A DNA stretch of 64,000 bases, taken from NCBI GenBank assembly GCA_020638655.1, contig JACKIC010000001.1, positions 1,065,306-1,129,305 on the forward strand. The letters run 5' to 3'. Origin of the DNA: Planctomycetota bacterium. GTDB taxonomy: Bacteria > Planctomycetota > UBA1135 > UBA2386. Every line of letters begins with the position of its first letter. The stretch's first letter is position 1. The position numbers and the translations under genes are program-made. Positions 17,324-26,334 of this stretch are shown one piece after another. The notes under the pieces are model-generated. The model ran no database searches, had not been told where the DNA came from, and was given only the letters and a program-made list of their open reading frames with translations.

Positions 17324-19438
17324 GTGACCCCGACCATCCGCCGGTCGCCGCTGCGCATCGTGGCGGCGGTGCTCGTCCTGTCCGTTCCCTCTCTCGCGCA
17401 GGCGCCGGCTGGCGCGCAGCCGGTGCCCCAGATAGATCCCGACCACCTGCGCCTGCTCCCCGGCGACCTCGCCGACCTCACCTGCAAGGTCGTCACCCTC
17501 GACACAAAGGGGGACGTGCCGCACCGGCTCGTCGTCGAGGTGCAGAACCGCGGCGCGGCCTCGGCCGAGCCGCTGCTGTTCGAGATCGAGTCCCGCGGCA
17601 AGAAGGGCGAAGCCGGCACCGAGACGTTCGCGCGCGTGATGTCGCCGCGCTTCGCGCGCTTCGGTCGGCCGACGTTGCCGGGCGGCAAGGAGCGCTACGA
17701 GCTCGCGACCAACCTGGCGGGCGGCAAGGGACAGTTCTCGGTGCGGGTGTCGGCGGCGTCGTGGCACGAAGGCGCGGCGGTGCCGAAGCCGGACCTGCGC
17801 ATCGGCGAGCCGCAGCAGGTGCAGCGCACGTCGCTGGGCGGCACCTTCCCGGTCACGCAGGTGACGCTGCACAATCCGTTCGACCGCGACGTCGAGGTGC
17901 TGCTCCGGGTCAAGCTCGTGCAGCCCGTGGATCGTGTCGATCTCTACGGGGTGCGCCTGCCCGCGAACGGCGCCTTCGATTGGGTCGTGTCGACGCGCGG
18001 CACGCTGCCCGTCTACGTCCCGAACGACCTGCCGCCAGGTGGGCCCGTCAAGGCCACCGGCTTCGAACTCGTCGACTGGGTGCTCGTCGGCGAGGCGCCG
18101 AAGGAGGCGGGCGCGGAGTGCCTCGGCGCTGCCTATCGGGCGTGGTATCGCTGGTCGGACCTGCAGAACGACGTCACGGGTGAGGTGTCGTGCCGCGGGC
18201 GGCACAAGAAGCTCAACTCCGAGGAATACGAGGACTACAAGTTCCGCGGCACTTTCCGCGTGACGCCCGCGGGCGCCGTCACGATCACCGCCGACGCCGA
18301 TACGACCGACGCGGGCATGGTGCTGGGCGCGATGTTCGCCAACCTGATGCACCCGGACTTCGACGAGTTGCAGGCGAAGAACCGGCTCGTGCCGGTCGCC
18401 GCGTCGCGCGTCGCGATCGTCGGCCCGGGGTGGAACCGGCAGCGCAGTTCCGGCGGCCTCTCGGTCGCGAACGGCGCGGTCGACTTCGATCAGGTCGAGG
18501 ACCTCGAGGTGCAGGATGGGCGCATCGTCAGCAGCGGCTACGGCGACTACCAGCGCACGCTGTGGCAGATGCAGCAGTTCGGCGCGGGGCTGGCGGTCAC
18601 GCGGCGCACCGGCAAGTCGGTCGACACGTCGTTCTCGTACCGCGAGGAAGGTGGGCGCATCCTGCCCACCGCGGCGACGAGCACCACGACTTTCGGCGAC
18701 GACCTGTTCAGCGCCACCGAGGTGGTGATCACCGGCCTGAAGCTCGAAGGGGTGGCGCCGCGACCGTCGCGGGCGCCCAAGGGCGACGGCGTCGAAGCGC
18801 TGCGCGCGATCTGGGACGCCGCGTGGCACGTGCCGACCGGGCCGCTGGAGTTCAGCGCCGACTTCGCGGTCGACAGCCCGGGCACCGATCTGATGTGGCA
18901 GGGGCAGAAGCGGCTGCGCGGCAAGGTGGTGCAGCGCGGCATGGGCCGGCACCTGCAGCACGCCGACTTCGAGTTCGAAGGCTCGCACGACCTCGCGCGG
19001 CAGATGGCCCTCGCCGCGGTGATCCGCGATCGCTGGGGGATCTGGTACGGGCGCGACTTCAACGACCGCCTGCCGTTCGACGAGTTCTTCGCCGGCGCGA
19101 CCATTCACGCGGCCGACGGCAAGGGCGTGTTCGCCGTCGACGACGGGCAGATCGCCGCGATCCTCACCAGCGGCGGCCTCGTGCGCGGCTGGCGGCGAGC
19201 AGGGATGGCCGTCGACTTCACGTGGCAGAAGATCGGCGACGTGCAGGTGGTGACGCGTATCGACGAACAGATCGGGTCGCCGAACGACAAGAGCACGCAA
19301 CGCTGGCGGGCCGCGGTGACGATCGGCTTCACGACGGTGAAGGGGCAGCTGCTGCCGAGCTCATTCAAGCTCGAGCGCATCTTCGACAAGGACTGGGGCC
19401 CCGAGGTCCTCACCTTCACCAACATCGAGCTGCGCTGA
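17324..19438 (+). CDS. Exported protein of unknown function
   Basis: 704 aa from a GTG at 17324; no in-frame ATG lies between the previous stop and the signal peptide, so GTG is the best start. Residues 7-25 form a signal peptide ending near SLAQA. The N-terminal third resembles an Ig-like domain discussing neighbouring strands (LVVEVQNRGAASAEPLLFEI); the remainder is mixed beta with charged segments and an aspartate-rich middle. No catalytic motif or known family is apparent. Its last 78 bp overlap, antisense, the 3' end of the methyltransferase gene. Confidence 0.7.
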   Translation: MTPTIRRSPLRIVAAVLVLSVPSLAQAPAGAQPVPQIDPDHLRLLPGDLADLTCKVVTLDTKGDVPHRLVVEVQNRGAASAEPLLFEIESRGKKGEAGTETFARVMSPRFARFGRPTLPGGKERYELATNLAGGKGQFSVRVSAASWHEGAAVPKPDLRIGEPQQVQRTSLGGTFPVTQVTLHNPFDRDVEVLLRVKLVQPVDRVDLYGVRLPANGAFDWVVSTRGTLPVYVPNDLPPGGPVKATGFELVDWVLVGEAPKEAGAECLGAAYRAWYRWSDLQNDVTGEVSCRGRHKKLNSEEYEDYKFRGTFRVTPAGAVTITADADTTDAGMVLGAMFANLMHPDFDELQAKNRLVPVAASRVAIVGPGWNRQRSSGGLSVANGAVDFDQVEDLEVQDGRIVSSGYGDYQRTLWQMQQFGAGLAVTRRTGKSVDTSFSYREEGGRILPTAATSTTTFGDDLFSATEVVITGLKLEGVAPRPSRAPKGDGVEALRAIWDAAWHVPTGPLEFSADFAVDSPGTDLMWQGQKRLRGKVVQRGMGRHLQHADFEFEGSHDLARQMALAAVIRDRWGIWYGRDFNDRLPFDEFFAGATIHAADGKGVFAVDDGQIAAILTSGGLVRGWRRAGMAVDFTWQKIGDVQVVTRIDEQIGSPNDKSTQRWRAAVTIGFTTVKGQLLPSSFKLERIFDKDWGPEVLTFTNIELR

Positions 19439-21487
19439 ACGGGCTGCCGCGCGCCACCGGTTGGGGCGCCGCTGCGCCGCCGGGCGCTCGCGCTCGACGC
19501 GCCAGAAGCCGCGCGGCGGCACGGCCTCAGGGGTGCCGCGCCGCAGCTCGTCGGCGGGCAGGTCGCAACCGCGCGTGATCCAGGCGACGTCGTCGTCGCC
19601 GAGACCGAACGCGCGGCCGCAGCGCACGTCCAGCGCGGTGAGCAGCTGGTCGCGGCGCCCGGCATCACGGGCCGGTGCCGCGTCCGGATCCAGCCAGCCT
19701 TCGGCGGCGGCGGTCGCCCACAGCGGTGCGTGCCAAGGCAGGATCGCGCACAGCTGCAGGGCGAGGTTGGCGAGCGCGGCCTCGGTGTCGGGTTGAAGGC
19801 GCGGCAGCACGCAGTCGCTGAGCACGAAGTGGTTGAGGTTGGTGCCCGACAGCCGCAGGCGCAGCGCATGATCGAACGCGAGCGATCCGAGCACCGCCGC
19901 GCCCGCGGCCATCGCGCGCAGCGGCGCGGCCGTCGGGGCGCGCGGCACCAGCACGCCGAGGCTGTTGCCGCACGGCACGTCGGGCAGCAGGCACACGATC
20001 GCCGTACGTTCGTTGGTGGCGTTGGAGAGCGCGCGCAGCACGACGCGGGCCGGGGCCGCTGCGGGCATGCCTGCGGCGGGCGCCGCGGGCGCGATCAGGT
20101 ACTGGGGCCGCAGGTCGTCGTGTTCGCGCGGCGCTTCCCAGGTCGTGGAGCGACCGGTGCCGGACCGGTAGACGGCGGCGTTGGGGTGCAGGTCGTAGAC
20201 CATCGCGCCTTGATAGAGCGGCAGCAGCACGTCGGCGCCGCGGCGCCAGTTGCCGTCGGCGGCGCGCACGAACCCGTCGGCCTCGGCGGCTTCGCGCCGC
20301 ACGAAGCGGTCGCGATCGGCGGTCATGTTGTAGTCGCCCTGGCGCCACGTGAACGCGCCGCCGTCGCCGACCAGCGGTGCGCTGCGCGCGTGCATGCGGC
20401 GCAGCAGGTCGAGGTCGCGGTCGTCGTCGGCTTCGACGAACGCGCCCGAGCGCGGGCTCAGCTTCGCCACCAGGTCGCGGCCGTAGCGCGTGTGTGGGGG
20501 CGCCGGGCGCCGCCAGTCGTCGAGGTCGACGCGGCCGAACGCCGCGTTCACCGCCGGGGTGCGGCCGCCCTTGCTGCCGACGATCACGGCGAAGCGGTAG
20601 CGCGAGTCGATCGCGAAGATGCGGCGGCGGTTCTCGAAGCCGAACAGCCATTCCCAGCGACACGCGTCGAGCAGCAACTCGCGCAGCGGCCGCGCGTCGC
20701 GGTCGAACCACAGGCTCGCCGGCACCACCATGCCGAAGCGCCCGTCGTCGCGCAGCAGCTCGTGGCAGCGCTCGACGAACAGGCGGTAGGTGTAGAGCTT
20801 GCCGCTGCCCTGGTGGGTGAAGCGTGCCCGCAGCCGCGCGACCGCGCGGCGCGCTTCGTCGCTGGCCTGCAGCGTCTCCCACGGCGGGTTGGTCAGCACC
20901 GCGTCGCACGAACCCGGCTCGAGGTCCTGCAGGCCGTCGCCGGCGCGCACCTGCGCCGCGAGCTGCAGCACGTCGGGCGCCTCGGCGCCGCACGCTTCCC
21001 AGAGCGCCACCGCGGCGATCGCCGCGACAGTGCTGTCGACGTCGAGACCGTGCAGCGTCGCCGCGGCGCGGCGGGTGTCGATGCCCTGCGCGCGTTGCCA
21101 GTGCAGCGCCGCCAGCAGGAAGGCGCCGCCGCCGACCGCCGGATCGCAGATGCGCGCGGGCGCCTCGCGCAGTTGCGGCAGCAGCGGCCCGAGGGTGCGA
21201 TCGACGGTGGGCTCGGTGATGCCCGCTGGCGTGAACCAGGCGCCGCGGCGCTTGCGCAGGGTCGGGTCGAGCAGCGCCGGGTACTCGGCCGCGAGCGCGG
21301 TGACCGAAGGCCAGGTCGGGCGCGGCGCGCGCTGTGCCGCCGCGCGGGGCTCATGGGGGTCGACGGGCAGCAGCTCCGCGGCCAGCGTCTCGCTGCGCAG
21401 GCGCTGCCCCAGCCAGGCGCGCACGTCGCCGCGCACCGCGGCCCAGCGCGTGCGTTCGGGCGTCGGCTCGGGCGTCGCGCCGGTCAC
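19361..21487 (-). CDS. Adenine-type DNA methyltransferase (Eco57I/type II-like), orphan
   Basis: 708 aa from a GTG at 21487, three bases after the ilvA-like stop, so the two are probably co-transcribed. Seen: RKRRGAWFTPAGIT (about 78-91), SAM-binding motif I DPAVGGGAFL (115-124), catalytic motif IV NPPW (200-203), and after it the FENRRRIFAIDSRYRFAVIV stretch shared by Eco57I-like methyltransferases, followed by a long probable target-recognition region. The NPPW motif and order (I before IV) indicate N6-adenine methylation. I see no PD-(D/E)xK nuclease motif in the short N-terminus and no helicase, nuclease or phage-defence partner nearby. The last 26 codons are antisense to the neighbouring gene and low in complexity. 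It could be a regulatory orphan or the remnant of a restriction system. Confidence 0.8.
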   Translation of the reverse strand: MTGATPEPTPERTRWAAVRGDVRAWLGQRLRSETLAAELLPVDPHEPRAAAQRAPRPTWPSVTALAAEYPALLDPTLRKRRGAWFTPAGITEPTVDRTLGPLLPQLREAPARICDPAVGGGAFLLAALHWQRAQGIDTRRAAATLHGLDVDSTVAAIAAVALWEACGAEAPDVLQLAAQVRAGDGLQDLEPGSCDAVLTNPPWETLQASDEARRAVARLRARFTHQGSGKLYTYRLFVERCHELLRDDGRFGMVVPASLWFDRDARPLRELLLDACRWEWLFGFENRRRIFAIDSRYRFAVIVGSKGGRTPAVNAAFGRVDLDDWRRPAPPHTRYGRDLVAKLSPRSGAFVEADDDRDLDLLRRMHARSAPLVGDGGAFTWRQGDYNMTADRDRFVRREAAEADGFVRAADGNWRRGADVLLPLYQGAMVYDLHPNAAVYRSGTGRSTTWEAPREHDDLRPQYLIAPAAPAAGMPAAAPARVVLRALSNATNERTAIVCLLPDVPCGNSLGVLVPRAPTAAPLRAMAAGAAVLGSLAFDHALRLRLSGTNLNHFVLSDCVLPRLQPDTEAALANLALQLCAILPWHAPLWATAAAEGWLDPDAAPARDAGRRDQLLTALDVRCGRAFGLGDDDVAWITRGCDLPADELRRGTPEAVPPRGFWRVERERPAAQRRPNRWRAAARSAQLDVGEGEDLGAPVLVEDALELE

Positions 21488-21490
21488 CGG

Positions 21491-22699
21491 CTAGACGGGC
21501 CGCGCCGGGAAGCCGGCGCTCGTCAGGGTCTGCAGGATGCGTTCGACGTGCGCGGTGCCGTGCGTCTCCATCACCACGTCGAGCTCGGCCTGGCGCGGGC
21601 CGAGGTTGGTGAACAGGCGCTGGTGCTCGATGTCGATGATGTCGCCGCCTTCGGCGCCGATCATCTGCGTGACGCGCGACAGCACGCCGGGCACGTCCTT
21701 GATCTCGATGCGCAGCTTGGCGACCTTGCCGTCGCGCTTGAGCGTGCGCAGCAGCACCGTCGACAGCATGCGCCGGTCGATGTTGCCGCCGCAGACGACC
21801 ACGCCGACCTTGCGCTCGGTGAAGCGGTCAGGGTGGCGCAGCATCGCCGCGATGCCGGCCGCGCCGGCGCCCTCGGCGACGACCTTCTGCTGCGTCGCGA
21901 GCAGTTGCACCGCGTTCTCGAGGTCCTCTTCACCGACCAGCAGGATGTCCTCGACGAGCTCGGCGACGAGGCGGCTGGTGATCTCGCCCGGATGCTTGAC
22001 GGCGATGCCGTCGGCGAGCGTCAACGTGCCGAGCGGCGGCAGCGGCTCGCCGCGCACCTTGTTGCGCATCGCCGGGCACTGCTCGGTCTGCACGCCGAGG
22101 ATGCGGATCTTCGGGTTGACGTGCCGGGCCCACAGCGCGATGCCGCTGATCAGGCCGCCGCCGCCGACCGGCACCACCAGGGTGTCGAGGTCGGGGCAGT
22201 CCTCGAACAGCTCGATCGCCGCGGTGCCCTGCCCGGCGATGATCGCGACGTCGTCGTACGGGTGTACGAACACCAGGCCGCGCTCCTGCTCGAGTTCGCG
22301 CGCGTGCGCGGCCGACTCGGCCAGCGACTCGCCGAACAGCACCACGTGCGCGCCGAACGACGCGGTGCGTTCGACCTTGGCGAACGGCGTCGTCTGCGGC
22401 ATCACGATGGTCGCCGGCATGCCCAGGCGCTGCGCGTGGTAGGCGACGCCCTGCGCGTGGTTGCCGGCGGACGCGGCGATCACGCCGCGCGGCGGGCTGC
22501 CCGAGGCGGCCAGCTGCATCAGCTTGTTGCACGCGCCGCGATCCTTGAACGAGCCCGTGAACTGCATGTTCTCGAGCTTGAGGTGCAGCCGCGCGCCGAG
22601 CAGTTCGCCCAGGCGCCGGGCGAGCACGGTCGGCGTGCGCACGACGTGTTCGGCGATCGCGGTGGCGGCGGCGGCGACGTCCTGGGCGGTGACGGGCAT
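21491..22699 (-). CDS. ilvA: Threonine ammonia-lyase (threonine dehydratase) with ACT domain
   Basis: 402 aa PLP enzyme that deaminates L-threonine to 2-oxobutanoate, the first committed step toward isoleucine; serine is often a second substrate. Seen: GSFKDRGA with PLP-lysine K52, SAGNHAQGVA (77-86), the phosphate-binding VGGGGLISG loop (178-186), and a single C-terminal ACT domain (about 325-402, beginning RIEIKDVPGVLSRV) expected to bind an allosteric amino acid. The length fits the medium-length group (about 400 residues), between the catabolic TdcB type and the long IlvA type with two ACT-like subdomains. It diverges from the DUF1294 gene and is followed at 3 bp by the DNA methyltransferase. 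Confidence 0.9.
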   Translation of the reverse strand: MPVTAQDVAAAATAIAEHVVRTPTVLARRLGELLGARLHLKLENMQFTGSFKDRGACNKLMQLAASGSPPRGVIAASAGNHAQGVAYHAQRLGMPATIVMPQTTPFAKVERTASFGAHVVLFGESLAESAAHARELEQERGLVFVHPYDDVAIIAGQGTAAIELFEDCPDLDTLVVPVGGGGLISGIALWARHVNPKIRILGVQTEQCPAMRNKVRGEPLPPLGTLTLADGIAVKHPGEITSRLVAELVEDILLVGEEDLENAVQLLATQQKVVAEGAGAAGIAAMLRHPDRFTERKVGVVVCGGNIDRRMLSTVLLRTLKRDGKVAKLRIEIKDVPGVLSRVTQMIGAEGGDIIDIEHQRLFTNLGPRQAELDVVMETHGTAHVERILQTLTSAGFPARPV

Positions 22700-22758
22700 G
22701 CGCCCGGCAGCTTAGCAGCCCGCCGCGCCGCCGATGCACGTTGTCTGCGCGCCGGCGA

Positions 22759-22775
22759 GCGGCGATCATCGCCGC
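22759..22775. promoter_or_regulatory. 17-bp palindrome abutting the DUF1294 start codon
   Basis: GCGGCGAT-C-ATCGCCGC is a perfect 8-bp inverted repeat around one central base, ending two bases before the ATG at 22778 in the 78-bp divergent gap with ilvA. The one-base centre suits a dimeric DNA-binding protein better than an RNA hairpin. The regulator is unknown. Confidence 0.35.
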
Positions 22776-22777
22776 CG

Positions 22778-23065
22778 ATGTTGCAGCTCGTCTGGGCCCT
22801 GGTGGTGTTGCTCAACCTCGTCACCTTGCTGGTGTACGGCTTCGACAAGTGGCGCAGCCGCGGCGACGGCCGACGCGTTCCCGAACGGGTGCTGCTGTGG
22901 CTCGTGTTCCTGGGCGGATGGATCGGCGCCTGGCTGGCGATGGGCTGGTTCCGCCACAAGACGCGCAAGCAGCCGTTTCGTCGCTACGCGATTGCCTGGA
23001 CCCTGTTGAGCCCGTTCTGGCTGCTGGTCTGGTGGTCGTTCACCGAACTGGCCGGCAACCACTGA
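22778..23065 (+). CDS. DUF1294 small membrane protein
   Basis: 95 aa with three predicted membrane helices (about 2-20, 38-57, 70-88) and the conserved elements YGFDKW and RVPERVLLWLVFLGGWIGAW plus FRHKTRKQPFR, the fingerprint of DUF1294. In many bacteria this domain stands alone as here; elsewhere it is fused to a cold-shock domain. Function unknown; acts in the cytoplasmic membrane. The start follows a perfect palindrome. Confidence 0.85.
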   Translation: MLQLVWALVVLLNLVTLLVYGFDKWRSRGDGRRVPERVLLWLVFLGGWIGAWLAMGWFRHKTRKQPFRRYAIAWTLLSPFWLLVWWSFTELAGNH

Positions 23066-23208
23066 GCATCGCGGACGTGCCGCGCGCGGCTGCGGCACCG
23101 GGGATGTCCCGTGCCCGGCGTCGCCGGCCCGGCAGCGATCTGCGGTTGCAGTTATCGTCTCGCGACCCGCTGAGCCCCCCCTCGGCTGCACACCCACACC
23201 CCGAACTC

Positions 23209-25083
23209 ATGCACCGCACACCTCTCGCCGCTCTCCTCGCCGCGTGCCTCGCCGCCGCAGTGTCGTCCCAGAACGTGCCGACCGGCTTCGTCGTGGACAC
23301 GTTGTCGACCGGGCTCAGCACGCCCAACGACTGCTGTTTCCTGCCGGACGGTCGCGTGCTGGTCGCCAACTCCGCCGGCCTCGTGAGTCTGTTCGCCGGC
23401 ACCACCGTGAGCTCGGTCGGCACCGTGCCCAACGTCGAGTCCGGCGGCGAGCGCGGCCTGCTGAGCATCGCCGCCGACCCGAACTTCCCGGCGAACGGTT
23501 ACGTCTACGTCTACTACTCGAGCATCCTCGACACGTTCATGCACGTCGATCGGTTCACCTGCACCGGCGACCTGAGCAACCCCGCGAGCAACAACCTGAT
23601 GTTCGCCGGTGCGACGCGGCGCGCGGTGCTCGGCGCGCTGCCCGACAACGCCGGCAACCACAACGGCGGTTCGCTGCGTTTCGGCCCGGACGGCATGCTC
23701 TACCTCTCGGTCGGCGACGACGCCGGCGCCTGCAACGCCCAGCTGCTGACCAGCCAGGTCGGCTGCCTGCTGCGCTTCGACGTCGGTCCGCTCGGTCCGG
23801 GCGCGAGCGCGACCCTGCCGACCTACTCGTCGCTCGATCCGGGCAACAACCCGCTCAGCGCCAACCTCGACTTCTCGCAGCTCGTGATCGCCCATGGCCT
23901 GCGCAATCCGTTCCGCATGGAGATCGACGCCGTCACCGGCAACCTCTACATCGGCGACGTCGGCCAGAGCGCCGAGGAGGAGTACAGCGAGTACGTCTAT
24001 CCCAGCGGCGCGCTGCCGCTCGTCAACTTCGGCTGGCCGTGGCGCGAGGGGATGATCCCCGGCTTCAGCTGCAGCGGCAGCCAGCCGGCGGGGCTGGTCG
24101 ACCCGATCGTGTCCGTGCCGCGCAGCCAGGGCTGGGCCTCGATCATGGGCGGCGCGCGCTACCGCAATCAGGGCCAGCCGTTCGACTTCGGCCAGAGCTA
24201 CGAAGGGTGCTGCTTCTACCTCGACTACTTCGTGGGCGAGATGCGGCGGCTCGTGCACAACGGCACTGCGTGGGGCCCGGCGCCGGCGGTTCCCGGACAG
24301 CCGAACCCGACCAACTGGGGCACCGGCTTCGGCAGCGTCACCAGCATGCGCATGGGGCCGGACGGCGCGCTGTACTTCACCCAGCACGGCAACTTCCTCA
24401 AGCGCGTGCGCGCGCTGGGACCGACCAACAGCGTCGTCGCGATCAGCGGCGGCGGGCAGGCCGGCCCGGCCGGTGAGACCTTCGCGATGCCGCTGCGCGC
24501 GCAGGTGCTCGATCCGCAGAACGCGCCGCTGCCCAACGGCACGGTCAACTTCAGCGTGTCGGGTCCGGGCGTGTTGTCGACGACCAATCCGGTGATCGCC
24601 GACGCCAACGGCTTCGTGCAGACCACGGTCACCGCGACCAACCTCGGCGGCCCGATCAGCGTGACGGCGGCGACGCCCAATTCGCAGACTCCCGCGACCT
24701 TCGGCCTCTACTCTCGCAAGATCACGGCAGTCGCCGCGGGTCAGTATCTGGTGGTGTCGATCTCGAATGCGACCGCGGCCACGCCGCCCGTGGTGCCTTA
24801 CATCGTGATGATCTCGTTCCCGGGCTCACCGATCCTGCCGACGATCGTCGGCAACCTCTGCATCGATCCCAACTACGCGCTGGCGTTCGTGATCGAAGAC
24901 GGCACCGGCGCGTTCGGCTACTTCTCGCTGTCGGGCTCGGGCGGCGTGGGCAACCCCGGCCTGACCAAGCTCTACACGCCGCCGCCCGGCCTGTTCACCG
25001 GGCAGCTGATGCACTTCCAGGCGGTGGGGATCGACCCGATCACCGGCTGGTTCCGCACCAACTGCGAACAGAGGCAGTTCTGA
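23209..25083 (+). CDS. Exported glucose/sorbosone dehydrogenase-like propeller with Ig-like tail
   Basis: 624 aa. A signal peptide (about 4-20) ends near AVSSQ. The body (about 25-400) carries the PQQ-dependent sugar dehydrogenase family motifs in order: FLPDGRVLVAN, GERGLLSIAADPNFPANGYVYVYY, HNGGSLRFGPDGMLYLSVGDDAG, GLRNPFRMEID and GDVGQSAEEE. These are periplasmic soluble enzymes oxidising aldoses with PQQ, although many family members lack shown activity. After it comes a bacterial Ig-like domain (about 410-505) and a C-terminal beta-rich region of about 115 residues. It converges with the PpiC-type gene with 7 bp between stops. Confidence 0.85.
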   Translation: MHRTPLAALLAACLAAAVSSQNVPTGFVVDTLSTGLSTPNDCCFLPDGRVLVANSAGLVSLFAGTTVSSVGTVPNVESGGERGLLSIAADPNFPANGYVYVYYSSILDTFMHVDRFTCTGDLSNPASNNLMFAGATRRAVLGALPDNAGNHNGGSLRFGPDGMLYLSVGDDAGACNAQLLTSQVGCLLRFDVGPLGPGASATLPTYSSLDPGNNPLSANLDFSQLVIAHGLRNPFRMEIDAVTGNLYIGDVGQSAEEEYSEYVYPSGALPLVNFGWPWREGMIPGFSCSGSQPAGLVDPIVSVPRSQGWASIMGGARYRNQGQPFDFGQSYEGCCFYLDYFVGEMRRLVHNGTAWGPAPAVPGQPNPTNWGTGFGSVTSMRMGPDGALYFTQHGNFLKRVRALGPTNSVVAISGGGQAGPAGETFAMPLRAQVLDPQNAPLPNGTVNFSVSGPGVLSTTNPVIADANGFVQTTVTATNLGGPISVTAATPNSQTPATFGLYSRKITAVAAGQYLVVSISNATAATPPVVPYIVMISFPGSPILPTIVGNLCIDPNYALAFVIEDGTGAFGYFSLSGSGGVGNPGLTKLYTPPPGLFTGQLMHFQAVGIDPITGWFRTNCEQRQF

Positions 25084-25090
25084 CGCGCGC

Positions 25091-26176
25091 CTACAGTTTG
25101 AGCTGTAGGTTGCTCTTGGCGCGCGCGGCGAACAGCAGGTCCTCCTGGCGCGAACGGCGCATCACCTCGCGGATCGAGGGGATCGCGTCGTCGGTGAACA
25201 GGATGAACATGTGCTGCGCGAAGTCGAGGCGCTTGACCAGGTGCCAGCCGTACTGGGTCTCGACCACGCCGCTGAGCTCGCCGTCGCGCAGCTGCCAGGC
25301 GGCGCGGCACAAGGCGGCCGGCAGGCCCTCGTCGAAGCGGCGGATGCCGTCGAGCTCGCCGCCTTCCTTGGCGGTGCGGGTGTCCTCGGAGTAGAGCCGG
25401 GCCACCTCCTCGAAGTTGGAGCCGTCGGGGCGCAGGCGCGCCTTGATGTCGGCGAGCCGCGCGGCGGCGCGGCCGTAGGCCTCTTCGTCGAGGAGGATGC
25501 CGGTGCCGGCGTCGCGGTTCTGCACCAGGATGTGCGAGATCTTCACCTGCCCGCCGAACGCTCGCGCGTTGTTCTGGAAGAACTGCTGCAGCTGCGCGCG
25601 CGAGTAGTCGTCCTTCTCGAGGTAGTCCAGCCAGCCTTGCAGTTCGGCACCCAGGCCCTGGCGCAGTTGGAAGTCCGCCAGGAACAGGTTGACGCGCTGC
25701 TGGCTGAGCTCGGCCGGGCGGCCCTGCGCCTTGCGGTTGGCGACGTAGGTGTCCAGCCAGGCCTGGAACGAGACGCGCAGGCGTTCGCTCTGCGCCGCCT
25801 GCAGCGCCGCCTGGTCGATCTCCTTGTCGGCGCTCAGCTGGCGCAGCGCCTCGATGTCCGCGAACTGCCGCACCCACGGCGCGATCAGGTCCGACTGCAG
25901 CATCGCCTGCACGGTGGGCACCTTCTCGAGGGCCTCACGGAAGCCCGGGTGGTGCTGCTCGTCGATGTGGTCGACGAGGTTGCCCAGGGTCAGCACGCGC
26001 TCGCCGACGACCGCGATCGGCGCGTCCCGATCGGCCGGATAGTGGCGCACGACGAAGTGCGGCTTGGGCGCCGGCGTCTGCGTCCGGTCGGGGGTCTGAA
26101 CGGCTTCCTGGGCCCGGATCGGGGCGGTGACGGCCGCGAGCAGGAGGAGCGTGGGCAGGTAGGAGTTCGTCGGCAT
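25091..26176 (-). CDS. Exported peptidyl-prolyl isomerase, SurA/PpiC (parvulin) type
   Basis: 361 aa from the ATG at 26176 (a GTG two codons earlier is less likely). A signal peptide ends near PIRAQ. The N-terminal part is helical and chaperone-like as in SurA/PrsA; the parvulin rotamase domain occupies about 210-325 with KISHILVQ, a Glu/Asp-rich FEEVARLYSEDT segment, GGELDGI and the closing YGWHLVKR. It should assist folding of exported proteins, which are abundant in this window. It diverges from the galactokinase-family gene, 158 bp between starts. Confidence 0.85.
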   Translation of the reverse strand: MPTNSYLPTLLLLAAVTAPIRAQEAVQTPDRTQTPAPKPHFVVRHYPADRDAPIAVVGERVLTLGNLVDHIDEQHHPGFREALEKVPTVQAMLQSDLIAPWVRQFADIEALRQLSADKEIDQAALQAAQSERLRVSFQAWLDTYVANRKAQGRPAELSQQRVNLFLADFQLRQGLGAELQGWLDYLEKDDYSRAQLQQFFQNNARAFGGQVKISHILVQNRDAGTGILLDEEAYGRAAARLADIKARLRPDGSNFEEVARLYSEDTRTAKEGGELDGIRRFDEGLPAALCRAAWQLRDGELSGVVETQYGWHLVKRLDFAQHMFILFTDDAIPSIREVMRRSRQEDLLFAARAKSNLQLKL

Positions 26177-26334
26177 GGGCACTTGGCGCGAATGGGGGAC
26201 GATATAGCCAGACCGGGTCCCTCCGTTTCAGCTTTCGGCCACGGTCTTTCGCGGCTTGAACGGACCGCGTGGGCCCCGTTCGATGTCGGGACCGCGCAGC
26301 GGCTGCGCCGACGTCTCGTTCGCCCCGAAGCTCC

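Noticed and set aside
19361..21487. Part of a BREX, DISARM or complete restriction system
   Set aside because: No pglZ, brx or drm partner, helicase or nuclease is in the window, and the protein is shorter than PglX.
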